From Morella rubra (lineage: Eukaryota > Streptophyta > Magnoliopsida > Fagales > Myricaceae), in NCBI GenBank assembly GCA_003952965.2, contig CM025852.1:15087458-15151457 (forward strand): DNA of 64,000 nucleotides, in the 5' to 3' direction. The notes beneath the pieces were generated by a model. It saw only the letters and a program-made list of their open reading frames with translations. It was not told the origin of the DNA and did not search any database. Within the stretch, counting starts at the first letter, position 1. Every line of letters starts with the position of its first letter. The translations under genes were made by a program, and so were the position numbers. Below, piece by piece: positions 32,618-45,239 of this stretch.

Positions 32618-35037
32618 TGTAAATGTATTTAGTTGGCATAAACTTCACATTTCTATTTGTGTCATATTCTTGAAGATTCAAGAGTGAAAGCACTGCATGG
32701 TTCAAGCATCTTAGTAAGCAAATGAGTGTGTCTGGAGAATGTGTAGTATGACGGGAGTCTGCTACTAGTTTGATAAATTGAAGCTGAAGCACAGTATGTT
32801 TTATGTTGGCACAGTTTATCAAGAGTTTGCCTGAGGTTTACCAAAATTGCAGAAGCTAAACTTGAATACCTCTAACTATTTTAGAAGCACCTTAAACCTA
32901 ACTTATTTCGTGATTCTCACCTCAGTAGCCCAAGGTATAAAAATTCTTCTGTTCCATTTGGCCAAATAGTTTTTACACCTGAAAATATACCCAAGAATAA
33001 CGTTTCTTTGTTTAGAGAGAGTATAAGCCTCCATTGTTATCTTCTCAAGAACTCTCTGTTGTTGTTTCTTAGTTTACTCTGTAAGGACTAAAGCGTACTA
33101 GAAAGACTGTACCTGTTCTTTAGTTCCATCAGGGTTTGTTGATCACACAAAAAGATTATCCGATTGAAGTCTTAGGGTTTACTAGAGTTTTGGTTCCTAA
33201 GCAGGTTTGGGTGGCACTAATCTGGTGGTAGTAGAAGTGATTTTTACTAGGAAGATTGCGTTCAAGATCAGAAGGTAAAGGTGCTAGAGATGAAGAATGG
33301 ATGAGACTGGGTCTCAGTCCCAACAAGGTTTGTTGAACCAAATTCAAGATTTGGGTAAGCAATTCAGTGAGTTAGGTAGCAAGGGTTTTGTGTACTGCTA
33401 ACGGATCACTTTGTAATTCGAAGTTCTCATTCTAGTGGAAATCTTTCCAGGCCACAAGGCCTGTGAGTTTTTCTTCTTGAAGTGTGCCTTCAAGAGACTT
33501 CTCTTCGTAACCAATCTATCTGTCAAGTGTGATATGATTGTCATTGATTTACTTTGTTAATGTGTTGATTTTTAATTGCATATCAAACGGTCCATTATTG
33601 CCTAAAGTTAAAAGATAGATTTTTAGAATATCTTGAAGCCTTAATAATGTTAGTCCAAATATCAACCCTAGAGCAGCGGGTGAATTGAGTTTATCAAAAA
33701 CTTAGCCCTTTGTCGATAAAAACCCACATATGAAAAAATACTCCATTTTAATGAATAAAAATGCAGATCTGAATATGTTTAATGTGGTAGCTAAATAAAA
33801 GAAATAAATAATAGAGATAATGTAAAGAGTAGGGAAGTGAGATAACACCGCTATTTTTTGGTGGTGCGGCCAAGATTTGCCTATGTCCACCCCAAGGCTA
33901 TTGCCTTCCTTGGACTTCTCCACTATACTCCAATAGTGTTTACAACTTAGCTTCCGAGGCTAAGTGATAGTTACAAGAGTTTTCCCTTGTTCACTCTTCA
34001 ACTCGTACACAAATCTCAAAGCCTATGAGATTTCTTCTATCCTCTCAGGTAGGCCCAAGTGTTTCCTACACTCAAAAGGTTTCTCAAGTTTTAATGATAG
34101 GAATGAATAAAAAATAGCTCTCAAAGCTAGATCAGCAAAAAGAAGCTCAATAAATGGCTACGAGACAAGATCTAATGATGATGACAGCGATGGTGGACCA
34201 GATCTCTTGGAAAATATGAAGCCCTTGTGTTTTGCGCTTTTCTCTCACTTAATGCAGGCTAGGTCAACATTGATGATGTGGAAAGACAAAAGATGTGCAA
34301 AAGATCTATTTTCTCTCTCCATAAGGTTCCCTTTATAGGTCTTCAATACTTCGGGGTCCAGAGGGCCTTTTTAGAATATTGGAGAGGTATCCTAAGTGTC
34401 ATGACATCTTGGTTCGCGTGCTGAGACATCCTTTTAAAAACAAAGTTTCCACAACATGTGTCGACACATACATGCCTATGTGTCGACACCTTCATTAAAT
34501 CTAGAACTTGCTCGCAGATGCTTGTGGCATGTGTCGACACTTTACTTATCATGTCTCGACACCATCAAAATGGCAATCTGTCTTCTGTGCTATGTGTCGA
34601 CACCATCTTGGTAGATGGATTTTTTTAGTGCTTTTTGATATCCAAACCTTCATTAAAGCCATGGTGTTTAAATCTAATATAGGGCATAATGAATTAAAGA
34701 GATATATAAATACAATTGAGTACTCTATTGAATAGTGGATTGACAACCACGTATTCTAAAAATATTCCAAAGCTATTTTATCATTTGTTATCATCAAAAT
34801 CCAGTTAGATAGCTCAAGGAGCAACCTTGGGCTAACAGATAAAAAGTTTATTAGCTTCAAAGATTTAATTGATTCGACATATACATATTAATCTTGATAA
34901 AGATTATAGGTTCTTGAAGGTGTTGATATCTTTGTGAAGTGTGCAACAAAGTGAAAGATCGAGAAAGAATCTAAAAGAACCTATTCACCCCCTCCAGGTT
35001 CAGGTGTACTATATTGAGTCTAAAACTTCCTAGTTTA
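32618..35037 (+). repeat. 5' LTR of the large Copia, split by a solo LTR
   Basis: About 1.2 kb after removal of the 33648-34837 insertion, like the 3' LTR at 59018-60222. The last base pair of the terminus is TA instead of CA. A 'ttggccaaatagtttttaca' block is shared by both LTRs. Confidence 0.9.
33648..34837 (-). repeat. Solo LTR, family P, inside the Copia 5' LTR
   Basis: Starts TGTTAGTCC and ends GGGCTAACA. The flanks are AATAA (33643-33647) and GATAA (34838-34842); the intact 3' LTR has GATAA at this site, so the left copy has one mutation. It contains four copies of a TGTGTCGACAC-type palindrome at 34456-34610. Confidence 0.88.
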
Positions 35038-35039
35038 AT

Positions 35040-35051
35040 TGGTATCAGAGC
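35040..35051 (+). other. Primer-binding site, initiator tRNA-Met
   Basis: TGGTATCAGAGC, complementary to the 3' end of plant initiator tRNA-Met, lies two bases after the 5' LTR, as in most plant Copia elements. Confidence 0.9.
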
Positions 35052-35084
35052 AGACTTTGACTCCTTAGACTCAAAATATTCAAG

Positions 35085-35273
35085 ATGGACAAGAGTCAAT
35101 CTCTTAATATTCCACCATATTTTGATGGATCAAATTATGCGTATTGGAAAGTGAGGATGCGGGCATTCCTTAAGTCAATAGACGAAAGAATTTGGACAGC
35201 AGCTTATGATGGGTGGAAAAAGCCAACTCTTACCGTCAATGAGGAAGTCATTGATAATGAACCGAGTCAATGA
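35085..35273 (+). pseudogene. Copia gag, N-terminal piece
   Basis: MDKSQSLNIPPYFDGSNYAY then WKVRMRAFLKSID matches the DUF4219-type start of plant Copia gag. The reading is cut by a stop shortly before the truncated LTR at 35280, and gag resumes at 37287. Confidence 0.85.
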
Positions 35274-35283
35274 GGAAGTCATT
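35234..35283. repeat. 18-bp direct repeat at the edge of an insertion
   Basis: 'gtcaatgaggaagtcatt' occurs at 35234-35251 and again at 35266-35283, the second copy right at the boundary with the truncated LTR. This looks like filler from break repair. Confidence 0.75.
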
Positions 35284-37286
35284 AATTTTTATATTTTTTG
35301 AAAGCAAGTTGGTTGTTTAGTGAAAGCAAGTAGGTCGCTTAGCGATCATCGACGATTATTGGAAAATTAGTGAAACGATTAGTAAGACTTAGCCATTAAG
35401 AAAGGAAAATTTGGTTGCCCTAGAGAGTGACACCTATGAGGACTAGATAGCATGAAAAATCGGAGCTAGAAGCACAATGAATTGAAGCTAGAAGCACGAT
35501 GAATTGAAGCTAGAAGCACAATGAGTCGAAGCAAGAAGCACGACCAAAAATGCTAGGACCTAGGCAGCTCGAGGTGTTGACCACGGGTGAATCTAGGCGG
35601 CTACTCACCTGAGCTATAGGGTGAAATTCAGCCATAGTATGCTCAACTAGCTGCTGTAGGAGTTAGATCGATTACAGGTAGGGAGGCGGAGCTAGCCTAG
35701 ACACAGGTGTGAAATCATGGCCTATAAGCGGATGCCGTTACACCAGCCCCTTTGATAATTGTGACAACGTGAGATTAGAGTGAAGTGAAAGTGGAAGGAA
35801 GAAGGAAGAATCTCAGTAATTGACCACTAGTTTGTTGTTTATGTTATTCATAATCTTGAAGTTTTCGGTGAGCCAAAGTCGCTTATGAGCACTTCATTGC
35901 TTACTTCAAAGCTTTTGATGTTGTGATTTTGTTTTTCGATTTCAACGTGGTGCCGTATTCGATCAGTGTTCATGCACCAGCTTGAACATATGTTTTCTTT
36001 CCGATTGACTTTTCATATCATTCACGTACGTGTTGAATGAGATCAAAGTGTTGTTTTTCTTCGAACATTCCTTTTCTGGTTCCGATGTGGATGATATAGG
36101 GCATATTGTATGTGAATAGGGTGGATGAGTATTCATGTGTTGGCATCCCCTCCCATGTGTATTGGTGAGGGGACCTATCATGGTGCATGGGACGTTGACG
36201 AACATCATGGCACTCTCCACACATGGGGATTCGAGTGATAAGTGGTGGGAGAAAAGTGGAACTGTATAAGGGTCAATACGGCACTTTCTACCTTTCACTG
36301 TGGCCTTCACTTTGAACGGGAGGGAGTGGGTAGTGGTGGGGTGGCTACGAAACAAGTTCTCACTGGTTTGTTGAGATTTTATTATGGAACGGGTTTTCTT
36401 TGGACTTCTATGTGCTGTCACTCTGGATGACTACGTGGTGATTGTTTTTAACCGAAAATCAAAGTGTTGTTTTTTCTTCACAACACTTTCCTTTGAGAAA
36501 TGTTTTATAACATGATGGAAGAGTTAAGGTTTGCATATCATAAATGAGATGTATGGGCGTTGATATGAGACATGCATACTTAACTTGTAAAAGGAATATT
36601 TTGATGTTCAACATATCATGAATGGTTGACATAGACATGCATACTTAACCTGTGAAGACGTGATACTACAAGAGGATCACTTGTTGCATGGCCTCTCCGT
36701 GTAAAAGATCCTTGGATAACTATGGAGTTTAATACTCTGCTTTACTTGTAACCCGTCACACACTCTGAGTTTTTTATTTACTTTCTTATTTTGTTGAGAT
36801 TTTATTATGTTTTCTTCAATATCTTTTATGGCTATTCTGTTGTACTAACCGCTGGCTTTACTGAGTCATTTGGACTCACGTTGTTTGTTAAATATTTTCT
36901 TTAGTAGATGTTTGAGAGTTCACCAAGGCTATTAACATGGTTTGTCACTCTGGAATTGACTTTTTGTGTTTATGTCACTAGATGTTCTGGTAGATAGGTG
37001 GATCACTCCACTCAGATAACTATGTCAATATTTCGGACTTGGAGGACACTAACGACGAAGATTAGAAATCTTCGATTTTATGTTTTCTTAGTTTTTCCGC
37101 TACAGTTTTATTTTTAGTATGTACATTATAAAAAGTTGGTCCTCTTTTGTAATACCTCGGTATTAATAAAAGGTTCTTCGTGTGTTTTGCTTAGTATCTT
37201 GTTGCTTTGTCGATCTTCCCATAGGTCACAACCTCACCTTTATTAGCTGTGTCCATTACTCTAAGACAACAGTCTGGGCTATTACA
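35280..37286 (+). repeat. 5'-truncated LTR, family B (Gypsy type), in Copia gag
   Basis: Parallel to 47690-50912: 'gaaagcaagtaggt', 'agagagtgacacct', 'tttactgagtcatttggact', 'attaataaaaggttc' and the ending 'gggctattaca'. The first about 1.45 kb of the LTR is missing. GAAGT is found on both sides (35275-35279 and 37287-37291), which may be the original duplication or chance. Confidence 0.75.
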
Positions 37287-38061
37287 GAAGTTTTGTAAGA
37301 AGCTTGGGATACTTTGAAGTTGACCCATGAAGGAAGAAAGGATGTTCGTGATTCTAAGTTGCAGATGAATATTTCAAGGTTTAAAGAACTAAAAATGAAA
37401 GAAGATGAGTGCTTCGATGATTTTTATAGAAAACTCACAAGCATAGTCAATTCAAGCTTTAGTTTGGGTGAAAGAATCCCTGACTCAAAGGTGGTTCAAA
37501 AGATTCTTAGATCATTGCTTGAAAGATTTAGACCCAAAGTGACTGTTGTTGAAGAAAATAAAGACTTGGATACTATAAAGCTTGATGAGTTGGTCGGTTC
37601 TCTTCAAACGTATGAACTAATGTTTCCTACAACTAGAAAAGGAAAATCCATTGCACTAAAGGTAATGGATTCAGATTCAGATTCAGATTCAGATTCAGAT
37701 TTAGACGTGAGCTGTTTGATGAAGATGACATGGCGTTATTCGTCAAGAAGTTCAGAAAAGCATTTACGTTTAAGAAGAGCAAAAACTAGAAAAACTTGAA
37801 ATCGAACTCTAAACCATTTGGCAGACCAAGTTGGAAGGATGATGACCAGAAGGATAAACCAGAGCAAGGACTACAATGTCACAGGTGCAAAGGATTTGGG
37901 CACTTTAAGGCACAATGTCCTACCTGTTTGAAATCGAAGGGAAAGAATGATATGAAGACATCATTCTCAGATTCTGATTCTGAATCAATCTCCTCAGACC
38001 ATGATGACACTAATAATGATAAGGTCAAGCCAGTTGCATTTACAACTTTAGTTAATATTAA
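37287..38061 (+). pseudogene. Copia gag, middle part with first CCHC zinc knuckle
   Basis: The UBN2/RVT-gag region reads EAWDTLKLTHEG, MNISRFKELKMKEDECFDDF and LRSLLERFRPKVTVVEENKD. An acidic Asp-Ser repeat follows, then after a frameshift near 37797 a zinc knuckle CHRCKGFGHFKAQC (37877-37918) and a Ser/Asp-rich tail. The knuckle keeps all four ligands. A TIR transposon cuts the frame at 38061. Confidence 0.85.
37668..37702 (+). repeat. GATTCA hexanucleotide repeat coding for Asp-Ser
   Basis: Five GATTCA units and one GATTTA give an alternating Asp-Ser tract in gag. Confidence 0.9.
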
Positions 38062-39354
38062 GGCTGCGTTTGTTTAGCCTAAAAATGTCTTTCCTTAAGA
38101 TATTTTCGGCCTCTCTTTTGTTTGGTAGGGGCCGAAAATAGCCGTCAAAAGAAAAATGTCAAGTTAGTCAACGAAAAATTTTACCCTGCAAGGCTGAAAA
38201 TGACTTACCCTTTCAAGAAGGGTAAGTCATTTTTCAAAATGTTCAACTCTTTGTCGGTCCTTCCCATCTCCAATCTTGGCTAACTCAAGGAACCTAATCA
38301 CCTCCATTGCGCACAAGGGGGGCACATATAGCCGCTTGGATTTTGTTTTAAATAAAAATTTTTATTTTAAAATTTTTAATTTAATTTAATTTAATTTTAT
38401 CTATATATTATATTAATTTATCTACATTTTGCCCTCTAATTATAGGGTCTTACATTTTGCACCCTCTATTATTTTTGTCATATTGCACCCATTAACATTA
38501 ATTTAGACATTTACCCTCTTTTGAAATTGTTCATCAATTTGGACGGAAATTTATTCTTTGGTCTCAAAAATTACAAATTTACCCTCATAAAATGGTTACT
38601 GCCAAGAAAAAATATGGGGATAAAATTGTCATTTCACATGAAAAAAAATAATTTTTTGTCCAAATTAATCGAAAATTTTAAGGGAGGGTGAAAAGTGTCT
38701 AAAATCAATAGTTGGTGGATGCAATGTGAAAAAAATAATAAATTGGGGTGCAAAGTGTCAAGACCTCTATAGTTGGAAAGTGCAAAGTGTATTTTACCCT
38801 AATTATTATTATTATTATCAAAGAGCCACATATAAAACTAATGTGTCTGAAAATGAACCACATATGATTTTTCCATCCATAGGGGGGCAAATCTGCCCAC
38901 TTGTATTTTGTTTTAAATAAAAATTATATTATATTTTAATTTAATTTTTTGTTTAATCTATATTATTATATTTATATTTATCTACATATAAATGGCCTAA
39001 ATTATTATTACTTTTTTTTAAAAAAATCACATATGTAGCTGATGTGTCTGAAAATGAGCCGCATATGAATTTTCCGTCCATGTATAATGGCGAAACAGTG
39101 GAGCCGTAGATTCATAAACGGAGGAACCACAGGTCTCAAAATAAAAAAATTTAAAGCATGAGTCTCAATTCCAAAATGGCAAAAAAGCACAAGTATGTGA
39201 TATATATTTTCCCCTTGTAAATTTGACAAAGACAAATTGAAACTATTACGTACACTCATTTTCAAGGAGTTAGCCAAACATTGACACTTGTTTAGTTTTC
39301 CCAGCAAATATTTTCTCATTTTCTTCATTTTACGCCGAAACAAACACAACCTAA
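38061..39354. mobile_element. TIR DNA transposon, non-autonomous, in Copia gag
   Basis: Left end AGGCTGCGTTTGTTTAG and right end GAAACAAACACAACCT are inverted copies with few mismatches. There is no transposase. An internal duplication of 'ttttgttttaaataaaaat' flanks a smaller palindromic insertion at 38424-38805. I could not fix the target duplication, so hAT, PIF/Harbinger and Mutator remain open. Confidence 0.65.
38424..38805. mobile_element. Palindromic MITE nested in the TIR transposon
   Basis: The left arm ('acattttgccctctaattat', 'tttgcaccctctattatt') is the inverted copy of the right arm ('ggggtgcaaagtgtcaagac', 'agtgcaaagtgta'). The arms are over 90 bp. The 'gggtgcaaartgt' type termini are typical of Mutator-like MITEs; that class is inferred. 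Confidence 0.65.
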
Positions 39355-39357
39355 TGA

Positions 39358-40444
39358 GTTGCTGATTTGATGATGCAGATGAAGTTGAATGTTTGAAAGA
39401 AACTTAGCAAGAGTTGTATGAAAAGAGTATTAAAGTAAAAAAGGAGAATTGTATGACTCTTAAGAAAATTAATATCGTTGAAAAAGAGCGATGATTTAGC
39501 TGAAATATTACTCGAGAAAAATTATATGGTTCAAGAGCTTATTGAGATGAATGCTTCTCTTGAAGAGAGTATTGTGAAATTAACAAAGGAGGTGGACCAA
39601 GAAAATGTACAGCAAAAGAATTTCTCAAGTGGAACCAGCAAACTAGATAAGATGTTAAGCATTGGACATTCGGATGGTGATAAAAGAAGACTAGGGTTTA
39701 AAAAGAATGCATCAGCCCTTACTTCTTCTAAGAAAGTTGTGTTTGTACCAGCCATTCAAAAGAATCCTACCATACCCGCAGGTTTGAATGAGGTAAATCA
39801 TGTTGTTACTTCTAAACCTCCTGTTTTTATTAATTCTAAGTTTTCCAAACTTATACCTACTTGTTATCAATGTGGTAAAGTCGGTAATACTAAACCTAAG
39901 TGTTTTGATTTTGTGAGAAATAGAAATAGACGTGTTTCTACATTCACAAATGATTTTTCAAAATATAAACTTAATGAATTGATGATGCAAGTGAGTGTTC
40001 TATCTCAGCAAATTCAGATTGTTAATCAGAAATTAAATATTCCGGTTAACCAAAAGCTGAATTGAAGAAAGAAAGAAACTAATTATTGTTTTGTAGCACA
40101 TATTGCTTTGAAGGCAAAGAGCAATTTCATTTGGTACCTTGAAAGTGATTGCTTCAAACATATGTGTGGAGACAAAAGTTTGTTTACAACTCTCAAGGTC
40201 ATCAAGGTAGGAGCTGTAACTTACGATGAAAGAAGTAAATCTGAGATTCTTGGTAAATGATCTATATCTCTTCCAGGAAGTTTAAGTTTTGATAATGTAC
40301 TATATGTTCAAGGATTAAAATCTAATCTTCTTAGTATTAGCTTGATTTGTGGTTCAGGGTTTAATGTCCAGTTTACTAAAAACAAATGTTCTGTCATTAA
40401 TTCAAAAGGAAATTTTGTTTTCTGTGGCTCACGCACATTTGATA
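39358..40444 (+). pseudogene. Copia gag C-terminal extension, second zinc knuckle, and protease
   Basis: From 39376 a coiled-coil stretch (EVECLKET, ELYEKSIKVKKEN, NYMVQELIEMNASLEESI) is followed by a long open frame to 40065. That frame holds a second knuckle CYQCGKVGNTKPKC (39862-39903), where Asn replaces the His ligand. Beyond a stop, 40090-40444 reads FIWYLESDCFKHMCGD and LPGSLSFDNVLYV, then LKSNLLSISLIC, the Copia retropepsin. The catalytic D-S-G is E-S-D here, so it would be inactive. The LTR insertion at 40445 ends this segment; the same frame resumes at 44406. Confidence 0.85.
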
Positions 40445-41003
40445 TGTGAGACCCCGACTTTTAGGTTTCCTTCGATGTCAATTTTTTTTTTTACTTTTTG
40501 ACTCTTTAAATTTTTGCACTACCTTGAATTATTGAGAAAAGACATGTATGGTTGACTTAATTTAAAATTATGTCAAAGGTGAGATTTTCCTTTAGCACTT
40601 TTTCGTGTATCTTTATTAATAATTTACATGTTATATTTGTTTGCAAATTTTAATAGTGTTAAATTGCATTATGGGTGTCAATTTAAAAATTTTGTCTAAG
40701 AATATCCACCTAAATTGCGATATTAAAAATTGAGTTAAAGGCTTTGAAAAAAAAATAAAAAGAAAAGTGAAGGAAAGAGATTCGATATAGTGGGAGAAGC
40801 ACGTGACAAAAGAAAAAAAAAAACTGCCACATGATTAACCAATGGAGGTTGGCGTTACTAACAAGATTGGGGGTAGGGTGGTCTTTTCCTCCCCAACACC
40901 TTGTTTCACGCCATCCTCCCCCTTGCCCATTTTCTTTGTTTGGTTTCCTTTGTCACTCACGCACTCACGCACACAAATAAGAGAGGAGGGAACGCTGAAG
41001 CCG

Positions 41004-41055
41004 AGAAGAAGAAGAAGAAAGAAGAAGAAGAAGAAGAAGAAGAAGAAGAAGAAGA
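41004..41055. repeat. (GAA)n microsatellite in the family T LTR
   Basis: About 17 GAA units with one interruption, at the position of the purine run in the sister LTR. Confidence 0.85.
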
Positions 41056-43419
41056 TTACCTGTGTGCTTTGAGTTGGATTTTTGCTGCTTTAAGTTCTGT
41101 TAGTGCTATGCGTTGCTTGCATGTTGAGTTTGAGCATAGGTGAGATGCAAATGGTATTTTTTTGGGAAGGAGAAGAGCATGCACGGGTAGGATAAGAATA
41201 GGTTCAAAACAGAAAATTTACTAAGGTTAGGATCTTGAAAGAAAACCAATGTTTTTGTGGTTAGATGTTTTTTTATGAGCTTCTTTGATTTGTTCAATTA
41301 TTTTGTTTGGCAATCTGTCAGCATGCAAGTGATAAAGATAAGTAAATCATTATGTGTAGTTGAGGAGATGAGAGGGTCTTTTTGTGAGGTTAACAAAAAT
41401 GCAGAACTTTAGGTTGCAAAGGATAGATGTGTGTTGCTGATATTTCATAGGAATAATTCTTCATAAACCTTGGGTACATTATAGTAATTTTCTGTTTTAT
41501 GTCTCTAAGTTTCAAGAGTCGAATATATAGTTGGCCTTTTAGGAAATAATTGCAGATGAGTTATGGAGTATTAACATGGAAAAATGCTGCTGAAATCTTG
41601 TTTTATAAAAACCAGATTTATTGGTTTGCGGTTCTGCACTTCCTTATGCTTTCAACTATTGTGTTAAGTTCTAATTTGATTTGCTAAGTTGCTGGAAAAT
41701 AAAACTGGGGTTTTAAATCTAGAAAAATGAGTGAAGTTGCTGCATGATGAAGGTTATGATTAAAAAGAAGAAAATTTGCATGGAAATAAAAGTTTATGTT
41801 CTGTTTTACCTCTAACATATTGTTGTAGAATTTCTTTTTCCCACATCTATCGCCGATTGTGCTACTGGTTGTTTATGGGATTGTAGTTTGCATATGGGAA
41901 GGTTGGATGAAAATATTAGGCTACGATTAATGCTTTGAGAGCTGTAAAAATAACAGATGTCAAGGACATTAGTTGTTGGGAATTTAGGGCAGAATGTTAA
42001 TGATAAGAATATGTTAGTTTCCACAGAATTGGTGCTTTGCAATTTTTGGGAGCTATGAAGTTGTTGAAGGGGGTTTGTTGGAGAGTGCTACAAATGTATA
42101 TAAATTGTAGGGCCTAAAGTTATAAGGAGTACAACTAGAAAATTTAGAAGGAGATGATTATGATTTCTTTTCTGCACAAAAGAAAAAAAGAGAAGCAAGT
42201 TAGAGAGAATATATCATGTTTGAATGTTGCAGTAACTTTAATATGAGGATAGCGCAACTAATGATTTTGACCCTAGAGGGTTTATAGTGAAGTTATAAGT
42301 TCTGTCATATGAAATACATCCATGTTTAATGTTCAAAAGCGAGGAGTTCAAGAGGTTTGAGTTGTGGACATGATGCTGGAAATGTAATGTGAAGTTGGTG
42401 TGATATTTATTTGACCTTGGTTGTTTTTTAGTGAAATTATACATTCTGTTCTATGGTTTCCATTCATGTTCAGTGGTATAAAATAGTGAGATTAATAGGC
42501 TAGGTTGCTGTCAAGTAAAGTGCAGATTATTAAGTTGCGGAATATTCTAGGTTTCTGCAGACTAGCTATCTCGCATTTCCTATTACTCTGATTTATTTTA
42601 TCTTTTGTTCTGTGAGAGAATTTTATGTTATAGGCCTATGAAATTAAAATATTTTAAGTCATACTTCAGGTGATTCCGATAAATATTGAGTAAGTTATGG
42701 ACTTTTAAAAGCCCAGACGTCAAGCTGTCAGCAGCCTTGCACGTCCAGATTTCTTGCTCATTCCAGGTAATTGTTAGGTGATCATTTTAAGTCCGATTTT
42801 TATGGCTCTGATATTGAATTTTAAGTTTATGAAAGAGGAACATTTAAGATAAATTTCGTGTGATTTGGATGTGTATTGAATAAGTTATGAATTTTTGAAG
42901 CTAGAGACATCGAAGCTGCCAGCTTGGACGCCCTCAGCAACTTGCATTTTCAGATAAATCTTTTGAGTGCAAATAAGCTCTAAATTACCTGAAATTTTAA
43001 TATGTTATAACATCAGTGTAAGGATCATTTTGGCATCCAAGTTTAATGAGTTTTACATTGTAGAACCACTGCTGGTTAGTAAAGAAAAATGTGTGATTTA
43101 ATATGATATGTTAATTTTGAAATGAATGATTATTTGCTGCATCAAGTAAATCTCTAAATTATTTAAGTGACAACATTAGTATGACTCATTTGTAGGCAAG
43201 GTGCACCACCATAAGCTCGAGTGGATAAAGGTAAGTGGAAAATTATTTTTTGAAAACTGGAATGATACACAGCATGAATATTTGGCATCGAGCACGTCAT
43301 GAGCATTTGCATTGATTTTCTCAAAATAAGAAAGAAAAATTTTATGCAAATGAAAGTGAGATTTTATGTTATGTTAGGATATGTTATGGGATGGTCGGTA
43401 CGTACCTAAGTATGATAGG

Positions 43420-43562
43420 TGCATCCACTCCGAAGGACGAATGCGAGAAGGATGGATGACTCCTAAGGGCACCCACTCCGAAGACGAATATGAGAAGGAT
43501 GGGTAGTCAGGTATGTGCAACCACACTGAAGGACGAATGCGAGAAGGTGTGGACCTCTAAGG
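43420..43562. repeat. Imperfect tandem repeat of about 50-60 bp, three units, in the family T LTR
   Basis: Same array as 25034-25180 ('gaaggacgaatgcgagaagg' core), with its own small deletions. Confidence 0.8.
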
Positions 43563-44405
43563 GTCGTGTCTAGCCATTAGGCCTGGGCCACATTAAGGGC
43601 TAGCTCGACCAAATGACATGTTCCCAAGAAAATGGGAACAGTTCCGAAGGGAACTCACAACCCTCACTTCAGGGGTAAATGGAGTGAGAGAAGCAGCCCA
43701 AATAAGGATGAAAGGACTTTCAAGCAAATTTGCATGTACAAGAGTCGCATACATAAACATACATTTATTTTTGGCATATATATAACTGTCATTCATGATC
43801 ATGTCATGCATATCCCTTACTGAATCATTCGACTCATAGTATTTTCAATTGTGTCATTCCAGATGATGTTCCAGGTGAGGGAACTCATGAGGAGAATCTG
43901 GAACCTGAGGAAGGGGCTAACGAAGGTGCCCTCCCGTAATTCGCAATTTATGTAGATCCTAATTTTTTTTGAAAGAGCTGATATGAACCTCCATTGTGAT
44001 CTGGTCGTGGTCTGTTCAGGCTATGAGACCAACTTAAAACTCTTAAGCAACTTATATTTTGGAACCATGATGTAATCATAACTTATTGCTTTAAGTTATT
44101 GCTTGAAGATTAGATTTTTAAATGTTTCTCTATACGTGTTATTTGATATAGTTATCCTTTTTTACTCCATGTATATTTATTTACATATTTGTACACTTCA
44201 GTAGAACGTTTGAGGGTCTGCATGTCAGCTTGCGTATAAGGAAATAATTTTTTTTTAGTAATTCATATTTTCTAAATTAGTAATAGTAGGTGTTTAAAAA
44301 AAAAAATCCGCTGCAAGATTTTAGTTAAGTGCGCTGGAGCTTTCGTCATTGATAATGCTCGCGGCTGTCATTAGCCCCCATCGGGCTAGCGTTTGGGGCG
44401 TGACA

Positions 44406-45130
44406 TGATAATTGCTATGGTTTAATCCTAGATGACAATTTACCTTCTAATAGAGCTAAAGCTTATTTATCTCATCTTTGGCACCAAAGGCTGGGTCACA
44501 TAAACTATTGTGACTTAGCTAACATTCCTAATCTAGTTGATGGTATTCCTAAACTAGATAAGGTTGTTGACAAAGTATGTGGACCTTGTCAACTAGGTAA
44601 ACAAATTACATCATCATATAAAAGGACCACTGATGTTCTTACTACTAAATTTTTAGATCAGTTACATATGTATTTAATGGCGCCAACAAGGACTGAAAGC
44701 CTAGGTGGTAGAAAATACATATTTGTTGTTGTTGATGATTTTTCTAGGTTCACTTGGATTGTACTTTTGAGGGAAAATTATGAAGTTGTTGAGAAGTTTA
44801 AAAGTTTGAGTATTAGACTGCAAAATGAATAAGGCTACAGAATCTCAAGAATCCGAAGTGACCATGGGAAGAAATTTGACAACACTAGCTTTCAAGCTTA
44901 CTGTCTTGATGAGGGGATACATTAAGAATTTTTTGCACCAATAAATGGCTAGGGTTATACTACATGGTACAGGTATTGCTAAAAAATTTTGGGGTGAAGC
45001 TATAAATGCTGCATGTTTTATCTTTAATCGTGTGTACCTTAGACCTAAAATAAAGAAAACTCCTATATATATAAATATTTCTATAAAAATTGATCATGTC
45101 TTGTGTTCTAGAATTAAAAAAAAAAAATGA
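44406..45130 (+). pseudogene. Copia GAG_pre-integrase and integrase core, broken
   Basis: AYLSHLWHQRLGHINYCDLA then VCGPCQLGKQ is the HHCC zinc domain. LDQLHMYLMAPTRTESLGG and FVVVDDFSRFTWIVLL form the first half of the catalytic core (normally D-L-x-GP; here MYLMAP, so the first catalytic Asp is lost). RSDHGKKFDNTSF holds the second Asp region. A deletion of roughly 15-20 residues removes the PQQNG region, with the catalytic Glu, before MARVILHG. The tail runs into an A-rich stretch at 45110-45145. Confidence 0.85.
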
Positions 45131-45239
45131 AAAAAAAAAAATTAAATGGCTCGTATGTTGTGACTTGGAATAAGCCTTTCTCTGTAGAAGAGGGACATAT
45201 AAATTTATTCCTATAAACCATCTATGAATAAGAATTTTT

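Larger units (their letters stand above)
40445..44405. repeat. 4.0-kb solo LTR, family T (Gypsy type), in Copia pol
   Basis: Starts TGTGAGACCCCGAC and ends TTTGGGGCGTGACA, flanked by TGATA (40440-40444 and 44406-44410). Second copy of the family at 22497-25911, same orientation, about 550 bp longer. Confidence 0.9.

Noticed and set aside
35963..36421. 152-residue minus-strand ORF
   Set aside because: It lies wholly within the truncated family B LTR and the corresponding region of the sister copy (47690-50912) gives no comparable ORF.
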